Below are positions 44,401-50,019 of a stretch of 50,019 nt of DNA, one piece after another. Origin of the DNA: Reticulitermes lucifugus (lineage: Eukaryota > Arthropoda > Insecta > Blattodea > Rhinotermitidae); assembly GCA_026260175.1 (NCBI GenBank), contig JAKCWW010002411.1, positions 1 through 50,019 on the forward strand. The letters run 5' to 3'. The translations under genes and the position numbers were made by a program. How positions within the stretch are numbered: the stretch's first letter is position 1; the number at the start of each line of letters is the position of its first letter. A model generated the notes under the pieces. That model was not told the origin of the DNA and did no database searches. It was given only the letters and a program-made list of their open reading frames with translations.

Positions 44401-47400
44401 ATCAGATTTTGAAGTTACCTGATACAAAAGGTATTACTAGTTTAAGACTGTAACTCTGTGTAGTCAAGGGAGTATGAATTAATATGTCCTAGTCAGGTGC
44501 GCACCCAGAATTTTTCATTGGAGGGGCTGACCCTGAGGCTGTAGATAATTTGTGTTTGAGTTTAAAAATCATGTCATAAGTATAACATAACACTGTCTGC
44601 AACTGCATTTATATACATACGAATATAACTACATGTTCCATGACTCAATCACAGTGTCCTATCTTCTCGATTTTGTTAATTTTATTAATTTATTTTTCAA
44701 AATTATAATGTACTAGTCATCAGCTGATTTCAGCTGAAGGGTAAATCACGTAAAACTTTTCATATTGTAATATCTACAAAATCTGTGTTTTTTAAATTTC
44801 ATTCTTGGGGGGTTTTGTGGGGGCTGCAGCCCGGCAGCCCCCACCCTTGGGTACGCCCCTGGTTCTAGCTGACAAAGTTTTAAAGCAAAACAATATTCTC
44901 ATTTACCTCAAACATGAAGAGTAAATGAACTCCTTCATCCAAAGGACAGATATGTACTGCGTAAGGGTTATATGTTATGCTGCTGCCCATCAGGAGCACC
45001 ACCTGACTGATGATTCCATCAGCCTCATTTATATCCAGAAATCTGAGTGGTGAAGAAAGTGATTCCTCTCGGTTGGTGTCTTCGGTGGGCCTTGAATACT
45101 CCTTCCGTGCTTGAGAAGGGCTACCTTGGGGACTTGACTGTGGACTATAGAATTCATCTCCACTTGATTCATCGGCATCTTCACTTTCTGTGCTGTCAAC
45201 AAGGCTGGTGTCAGCTGGAGCCAGGTAAAATGCTTCACACATCAAACTTAAGAACATGATGTCTCCTGCTGACAATTCTTGCGCGCCTCGGCTAAAGATA
45301 AATTGAATTATACAGTTATATCAGTAGTTCTGCAGAGTAGGAACTTTGCATCATATATTATTTGCCAAAAGATGGCTGTGTAATGTTTTCAGTCTGTAAG
45401 TGCCCCCAGTATAAAGACTTCAGAAGAAACAGTATGTGTGCTATAAAGTAGGAAAGGACTTTCTTGGAAGTTCTTATTTACTGCAATACAATACTTGAAT
45501 ATGAACCCCCAGCACTTCACTGTCGTGACATCTTATTTAGATTATTTGTTAATGCTTACTTGACAGTGAATTCAGCATTTTTCCCTTACATTATGATGCA
45601 ATGAGACGACACAAAATGCTGTAAGGAAGAAGCTTTGTTCTCATGTTCTATATGTGACCATGACAACAAATGAAAGGTTATTAAAATTTTTACACAAAAT
45701 AAATCAAATCAGTGCAAGAAAGTATGTATGTGATGGACAAGACTTAATGTAACAGTGACCACTTACATGTCTACAAAATTTCAGAGGAAACCACTGTTGC
45801 AAAAAATGTGTAGCCTAAATTAAACATGTAACATGACAAACTCAATTCACATAAAAATATTCTGAACTTTCTTTTTCACCTGGAATACAAAGAGAGGAAT
45901 TTGTTCTCAACAAGAAGCATGGCATGAATTCGTGAAAATTCTGTAACAGTTTTCAGTTTTTCAACAGCATCTTGTAGTGCTTTGAGTGATGTCGCTGTGA
46001 GATCTATGTTTACCATCAGCTGTTCAATAGCCTCAACCAGGAAGGCTTGGTCACTGTCTTGCAACTGCATCCAAGTGTCTAGAAGACGTGACAATAGCAA
46101 GGCACGGCTTTTGTTCTTCTTAAGTCTGGAAAAAGAACTTATGAGATACATTTGTCTTTTACCAGAGAATTAACCCTTCAGCACAGAGGGACATGCTGTA
46201 ACATCCTACCAAATGATTTACTTGATATGTGACATCTTGTTATGTTTTGTATATCAGTAAAATTAAATGATACTATTTAAAACCTCCTTTCACATACTAT
46301 TATATAAGGCCTGATTATGATCCATTAGGTTTGAAACATGCAGCTTATTGAACAACATGTTGTTAAATATTCGAAGCATGCAACATTGTTATCTCCCTCA
46401 TTAACTCAGATTTCAGACTTCAGTCTCAACCATTCTGAACAATGCATGCCATATATATACAGCACTTAAAACAAACTCACATGGAAACATTTGGTCCACA
46501 CAGATGTTTCACAACTGTAATGAAAATTCCAAGAATTCGTTGCAGCCAGTTTACATCATTTAGGCCAATGTGAAGAAACAAATACCCCATGTACTGGAAA
46601 AGAATATAATGCAAATGCTCTTAATTCTTATTGTAAGAATGGTGCATATGAGAACAACTTTAAACATGGTGATCATGTTAGCTTGTGACTAAACTTGAAG
46701 CTTGTTAACTTTTACTAGATCACACAACAAACCATTTTAACCTCCCCAACCATCGTAACATACCTAACATAACTGGTCACTGTAGGGTAAAGACAACCCT
46801 ATGCAAATTTCAGCATACGTGTTCATCATAGGTTCTGTGCTCTAATTCATATATCAGCATAGGAAAAAATTAAATAAAACATTATCACACTTATGTTATG
46901 CCTACTGGGTTGACCACATTGGGCTCAATATCTCAAGGGCTATTCTTGGGGTATAAGAGGTTAATCACTCTCAGCCACAGGCTTTTGAGTCCAGGAACTA
47001 TAATAGGACCTCATCCAGCCCCAACATTTTTCATGACAACTCAATAGACAGATGGACTGCAGATTGCAGAGCCAACATTCATTTTCTGGGATTCAAGGAC
47101 AATGCGACACCTACCATCTAATGCAGCAACAGGTACTGGCATTCTTTGTTTAAGGGTAAAAGACATGCAAGATGTGAGGCTGACATGTCAGTCTAGTGTC
47201 AAGGTTAAGAATGCAGGTCCTTTTATATGATGTGAAGTACAAGTACAGCTTTAAAACAACATACAGATATTACTTTGAAAATCAGTAATTTCAAAAGTAC
47301 TCATTAAACCTGGATACTGTGAACCTTTGTGAGCCTGTTTAAGAGTAGCCAGATCTTAAAAAGCTATAGCACCTGCTTCCAACAACTAGCTTGTTTTGTC

Positions 47401-47929
47401 TTTATGAACAATTTGTCATATAGTATGGTGGAGCTTTGTTTCTGCCACACAAAATCTGGCCTTCAACAACATAATACTGATAGACATTCATATACCATTA
47501 TTAACTCATATTTTAAATAACCTGTACTTCATCTATCAAGTCCTTTCTAATTTGCACCGAACCTAAAATTTTCACCTGATTGAAAACCACATTGGTGCCA
47601 TCTTTACATTGGACAGATGAGTAAGAATTACCAAACTGACAATTCATGAGTTGTTGAGAAGTGACAATTGGGGAAAAATGCTGGATCAGGATACTAGAGC
47701 TAAGCTCATCATCATCCTGAAAGTAAAGAAAATATTACATTCAGAGAAATGGACCCAATTTTTGTATCACCTTCACTGCCTGTCATAGTTCACCACCACG
47801 TCCACATACCCTTCCATCAGATTCGAATCCTTGCTCTCGACTTAATTTCTTGATATGTTTTGAAAATTTCTTGTTGTATTTCGCATACAATACATCGTTT
47901 AAATGATCAAATACCAGTATACATTTCAT
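38284..47929 (-). CDS. HPS1: HPS1, BLOC-3 subunit, 10 coding exons (whole gene)
   Basis: Joined exons give about 655 residues (human HPS1: 700). HPS1 with HPS4 forms BLOC-3, a cytosolic exchange factor for Rab32/Rab38 in the biogenesis of lysosome-related organelles such as pigment granules; that role is family knowledge. In the sequence, the start MKCILVF matches human MKCVLVA. Residues 88-114 match the N-terminal longin strands. Residues 125-206 match the helical W/L-rich segment (WMQLQDSDQAFLVEAIEQL against [22 protein letters not shown]). The C-terminal third has YLEEFPGLVHF-YIDR (human YLEDFPGLVHFIYVDR), HLQEGHTALMW and YAYFLWFED (human YLQKGYTTLLF, CSYFLWFEN), and HCYELYCIHL (human RCYELLALHL). 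An acidic, proline-directed linker (about 239-275) separates N- and C-terminal parts as in human. All exon phases agree. The gene converges with the ABRAXAS-family gene. Confidence 0.93.
39132..39217 (-). CDS. HPS1: HPS1 exon 9
   Basis: Acceptor AACTTTTTTAAG, donor GTAAGT. Encodes ASPMKPRIFPTTALKNFPRP then GILCGDFY, aligning with human VPIGMLGGDYY. Ends in phase 2 with a split Gln. Confidence 0.88.
39394..39826. repeat. Foldback element with about 210-bp arms and hammerhead-like motif (HPS1 intron 8)
   Basis: The left arm 39394-39606 is the near-perfect inverse of 39615-39826, with a loop of only a few bases. The right arm holds CTGAGGA (39738-39744), T, the perfect 6-bp stem GGCACA-AAA-TGTGCC (39746-39760), GAAA (39761-39764), palindromic CATATG (39765-39770) and TA, then GG. 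The left arm carries the same on the minus strand with two changes (CTGAGAA, GGAA). The outer ends share a GTTGGTATGTGACT / GTTGGTTTTTGACT block with the foldback at 23465-24335. Confidence 0.8.
40265..40378 (-). CDS. HPS1: HPS1 exon 8
   Basis: Acceptor TTGAATCCTCAG, donor GTAAGC, phase 0 at both ends. Encodes IWAMVEFSRTHLQEGHTALM then WKDTTFNYAYFLWFEDSS, one of the most conserved blocks (human YLQKGYTTLLF ... YFLWFEN). Confidence 0.92.
40520..40700 (+). repeat. Family A repeat fragment (HPS1 intron 7)
   Basis: GTGCTATAAGCCCCACCCAT, CTCATTTTCCTTCATTTGAT and AAGCTTAATAATATTTGGCA are collinear with about 2550-2610 of the long copy. Confidence 0.5.
41161..41271 (-). CDS. HPS1: HPS1 exon 7
   Basis: Encodes EEFPGLVHFLYIDRFNHRIT then APGLDFTSEETTSLTKKK, donor GTGAGA, phase 0. 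The acceptor could be CTGGAG (start 41271) or AACAAG nine bases upstream (start 41280, adding Y-L-E). A CTAAC branch site lies only about 11 bases before the nearer AG, so I prefer 41271. Confidence 0.85.
41777..41922. repeat. Small foldback element (HPS1 intron 6)
   Basis: CATCACTCATATGTACCAGG and about 30 following bases pair with the inverse ending at 41922 (GGTACATATTAGTGATG). The minus strand centre reads CACCTGAAGGTGAAAGCAGA, then CTGCTTTCAAAGTG, a decayed CTGANGA / stem / GAAAC layout (CAAAG in place of GAAAC). Confidence 0.6.
42643..43116 (-). CDS. HPS1: HPS1 exon 6
   Basis: Acceptor TTGGGCATTTCAG. 158 codons from TGNSALSSGLCEVFHFLNVL through MDEVKHMFDNLESGMKKVFE to LRNFTLGSYPL. It contains the linker helices and the W-K-D/S-D-F ... 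R-N-x-T segment (human WKDFLLVKSRRNIT). The 3' border is less certain: donor GTAACG at 42642 is weak. Confidence 0.85.
43447..43512 (-). repeat. tRNA-derived SINE head (HPS1 intron 5)
   Basis: Minus-strand A box TGGTCAGATGG and B box GGTTCAGTTCC at tRNA-like spacing. It lacks a convincing clover leaf. A second SINE fragment follows on the plus strand. Confidence 0.55.
43640..43800 (+). repeat. SINE copy (HPS1 intron 5)
   Basis: B-box-like AGCTTCGATTCC (about 43670), then TTTTGGGGCCTACCCAGCTT and GTGAAGTTGGCCAC, the same body as at 27345-27560 in the same orientation. Confidence 0.5.
44494..44861. mobile_element. hAT MITE, copy 2 (HPS1 intron 5)
   Basis: The ends CAGGTGCGCACCCA and, inverted, CAGGGGCGTACCCA are flanked by GTCCTAGT (44486-44493) and GTTCTAGC (44862-44869), six of eight matching. 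Both differences are C/T changes. Collinear with copy 1 at 21153-21533. Confidence 0.85.
44907..45291 (-). CDS. HPS1: HPS1 exon 5 (acidic linker)
   Basis: Acceptor TATCTTTAG, donor GTAAAT. Encodes RGAQELSAGDIMFLSLMCEA, then a Ser/Asp/Glu-rich linker with DEFYSPQSSPQGSP, and ends with YNPYAVHICPLDEGVHLLFM. The end matches human [20 protein letters not shown]. Confidence 0.9.
45880..46125 (-). CDS. HPS1: HPS1 exon 4
   Basis: Acceptor TTCTTTTTCCAG, donor GTGAAA. Encodes LKKNKSRALLLSRLLDTWMQ, LQDSDQAFLVEAIEQL and the end LVENKFLSLYS. It matches the human stretch ending KLLAFYSS. Ends in phase 2 with a split Ser. Confidence 0.92.
46481..46593 (-). CDS. HPS1: HPS1 exon 3
   Basis: Acceptor ATTCTTTTCCAG, donor GTGAGT. 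Encodes YMGYLFLHIGLNDVNWLQRI then LGIFITVVKHLCGPNVS, the end of the first longin domain (human LHLFGECLFIAING ... LKYLFEVHFG). Ends in phase 2. Confidence 0.9.
46594..47575 (-). other. HPS1: HPS1 intron 2, no further feature
   Basis: About 980 bases between exons 2 and 3 with no recognised repeat. An 18-codon in-frame extension of exon 2 at 47575-47522 is left out, because it breaks the alignment with human HPS1. Confidence 0.5.
47576..47716 (-). CDS. HPS1: HPS1 exon 2
   Basis: Acceptor CTTTCAG. Encodes DDDELSSSILIQHFSPIVTS and ends CKDGTNVVFNQ, donor GTGAAA. The frame stays open for another 18 codons, but ending here makes the next block align with human HPS1 residue for residue. Confidence 0.88.
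47810..47929 (-). CDS. HPS1: HPS1 exon 1
   Basis: Residues 1-40, MKCILVFDHLNDVLYAKYNK and onward to FESDGR, phase 0, donor GTATGT. The start is set by the match to the human N terminus. The longin fold begins here. Confidence 0.88.
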
Positions 47930-48240
47930 CGCTTCCAAACAAACACAAAATTTAAATGTGTCTGTATAAACTCGAAAGCCTCATTCACGTTTTATTACTT
48001 ATCGTAGCCACTACTAAACGCCTATCACATTTACTATATAACTGCACTTGTCATGTACGGTGTATACAGCGTACTCAATTTGTCTTGTAGTCGGCTGATA
48101 CTTGACAGCGTAATACTCCAACTTAACAAACTTCGTTAGACCGATAGTGAACAAGTAGGCGTTCATTAGGCAGTTGCAAAATACTAAAGAAATTGGACTT
48201 TCATAGTGTCTGAAAAATGTAAGTATTAAGAGCTTTATAA
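47930..48240. promoter_or_regulatory. Probable bidirectional promoter region
   Basis: Lies between the HPS1 start codon (minus) and a candidate start codon at 48241 (plus), 311 bases apart. CpG is frequent (9 in 48001-48180) while both flanks become CpG-poor. No TATA box is evident in either direction. Confidence 0.45.
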
Positions 48241-48291
48241 ATGGCTGCATGTATCACTGAAATGTCTAACATTCCTTTAGCAAGGCATGAG
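48241..48291 (+). CDS. Candidate first coding exon of a divergent gene
   Basis: ATGG with an in-frame TAA directly upstream opens MAACITEMSNIPLARHE, which ends at a good donor (GAG|GTGAGA), phase 0. I do not recognise the protein from 17 residues, and no second exon is visible before the window ends. Support comes from the start and donor context, the shared promoter-like spacer, and CpG depletion from about 49.08 kb rightward, as expected of a gene body. Confidence 0.35.
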
Positions 48292-49975
48292 GTGAGAATC
48301 ATACTACTTGTTTATAAAATGTAGAAGTTGCAGTGCCTGTGACATGTGCTGTGACCCAAGGTTTAATGGCATCCAATGTCACCAAATTTATATTTTTCGG
48401 AGTAGCTTGTATAACTTAGTCAGAAAGACGTTTTTAGTTATTGGCAAGACATGTGCACTATCCTAACTTTATATTTTTATTGACAAACAAGATTCCTCTA
48501 TGAAAGAAATACACAGGGGGTTTTCATCTTATGAAGGAAAGCGCAATCAAGTTGCCTATCCTTGTTACTGTGTCCTCGTGAATTTGTTCTCCCCACGATG
48601 TGGGTGCTTCAAAAGTAGCAGACGTTGGAATGTGGGTTCAGCGTTGCAGTTTTAAAATTTTTATGGCCGTTATGAATATGTAATTACACACGTATCACGA
48701 AGTATAAAATACGAAAATTCGGTGCGGTCAGCAGCATGAATCCATTTATCACCTTGCGTGTAGGATTAAGGTAGGGGTTAGTTACATTGTGCCAAACAGC
48801 ACGGTATTTCATAAGTTCCCGGGAAAAACTTAAGTCTGTCGCTCAGTAAATGCTCTTATCTGTATATATAGATTAGTAGAAATGTAAGAAGTATATAATT
48901 TGTTGATCTATTCATGTGCTTAATTTATGCAGTCGCAAAGTTGTCAGACCTAACCTCAAAGTTTTTTGCTGCATATCGGTTTGTATACATAGCGAACTGT
49001 GTGTGGAATTTGTATAATTTATTTCGTATATTAATTTACTAATAAACATGTTTGGGGCGTAATTTAATTATAGATGTTTTTAAATGTATGTGTAATTGCT
49101 AAGGAATTAGCAATAGTGTTGTTATATGTAGGATTATGTCTGTTACTGTGTAGTTTGCTCATATGATGTGTTTCTGTAGCTGTATGCTTTTTCCTGCCAT
49201 TTTCTGTATGTGTTATGTTGTACTCTGATTTGTCCTGCAACTTGCATACTAGTATGTATAGAATGCATGAGAAAATACATCAGTATTTAGAGAGTATGCA
49301 TAACTGATTTGCCACAATTGAAATTTTTTCTACACATACATTTTCTGTACAATCAACCCAACCATTCTTATTATAGTGTACAATGCAGAAGAAAGTAACT
49401 GCAATTTTTTTTGCAGTAAGCCTGACAAACTGGGTGATGAAAGAGGACAGACTTATGAGCTTCCTCAGCTTTGTAGTGACTGAACTGTTGCGTGGTCTGT
49501 GAATTTTAATGGTCAATATGAGGAGGTCTAATAAAGGCCAATGATTCTGTTCTAACTTACATTATTTCCCTAGTAGAAGAATACCCATTCAAACAAGAAT
49601 ATTTAGCAGTTAAAAACAGAGATGATGATAATTCATTTTAGTTACAAAATAAAAGGCAGCTAATTTACCTAATTTATTACTTTTTGTTGAGAGACAAGAT
49701 TAATATGATATTGTTCAACCAAAGGCACTGAGTGGTGTGACAAACATGATAATTCAGAATTACTTTTGATACTCTATAAACAGTTGTGTTCTCACATTAC
49801 TGACAACTCGTTTACGTGTATATGAAATTATTGAAAGTTTATTCACATCTTCCATAGATTATAAGTGAATTCAATTCAGTATTTTAACCATAAAAAACAG
49901 ATTATACAGTTTGAGTTATGCAAACATAGGTTGCAAAGAACATTAAAATACTTGTAATCTGTGGTCTTTTGGGTA
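48292..49975. other. No exon recognised; probable intron of a divergent gene
   Basis: 48.3-49.07 kb keeps CpG; 49.08-49.68 kb has a single CpG in 600 bases. No protein-like frame on either strand. Confidence 0.35.
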
Positions 49976-50019
49976 ATTACACGGCGTCGTGTGGTAATTA
50001 TTTACCGACGTTTCGGGAC
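49976..50019 (-). repeat. Hammerhead-like foldback element, cut by the window end
   Basis: The minus strand reads GTCCCGAAACGTCGGTAAAT, then CACACGACGCCGTGTAA, matching the outer half of the elements at 5385-5447 and 17530-17594. The rest lies beyond the window. Confidence 0.5.

Noticed and set aside
47522..47575. 18-codon extension of HPS1 exon 2 to a CAG|GTTATT donor
   Set aside because: The extra residues (VKILGSVQIRKDLIDEVQ) have no counterpart in human HPS1. Ending at CAG|GTGAAA gives a gap-free alignment with the next exon.

Overview
The window looks like a piece of an insect nuclear genome. The coding signal is cut into short exons with GT-AG introns, introns run to several kilobases, base composition is AT-rich, and the rest is filled with hAT, mariner and pogo/Tigger debris, tRNA-derived SINEs and foldback elements. 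The repeat mix and the sharp CpG contrasts suggest a hemimetabolous insect such as a cockroach or termite. That placement is inference, not proof.

Two genes can be read exon by exon. (1) On the + strand, 22527-32530, lies an ABRAXAS-family scaffold (FAM175; MPN-minus subunit of the BRCC36 deubiquitinase complexes). It has seven coding exons and about 469 residues, and ends in Ser-Gln-Lys-Phe, which fits the BRCA1-BRCT ligand pattern SxxF. (2) On the - strand, 47929-38284, lies HPS1, a BLOC-3 subunit (Rab32/38 exchange factor). It has ten coding exons and about 655 residues. The genes are convergent, with 5.75 kb between their stop codons. A short candidate first exon at 48241-48291 (+) would start a third gene, divergent from HPS1 and sharing its promoter region.

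Layout: 1-22.5 kb is intergenic, with no gene I can support. It holds decayed mariner fragments, SINEs, an interspersed repeat (called family A here), a microsatellite-anchored repeat, a long-TIR MITE, a perfect 40-bp palindrome and two hAT elements with visible ends. 22.5-32.5 kb is the ABRAXAS gene; its introns carry an 870-bp foldback, SINEs and a Tigger element with a SINE nested in it. 32.5-38.3 kb is the convergent 3' interval, with a SINE and a hAT element. 38.3-47.9 kb is HPS1, with a 430-bp foldback in one intron and a hAT MITE in another. 47.9-49 kb is promoter-like, and 49-50 kb is again CpG-poor.

Two patterns stand out at larger scale. First, CpG is strongly depleted over the gene bodies and their shared 3' interval but not over the 5' intergenic half or the promoter-proximal kilobase, as expected from germline gene-body methylation. 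Second, at least five inverted-repeat elements carry, in each arm or in one, a recurring motif CTGA-N-GA ... stem ... GAAAC resembling a hammerhead ribozyme core.
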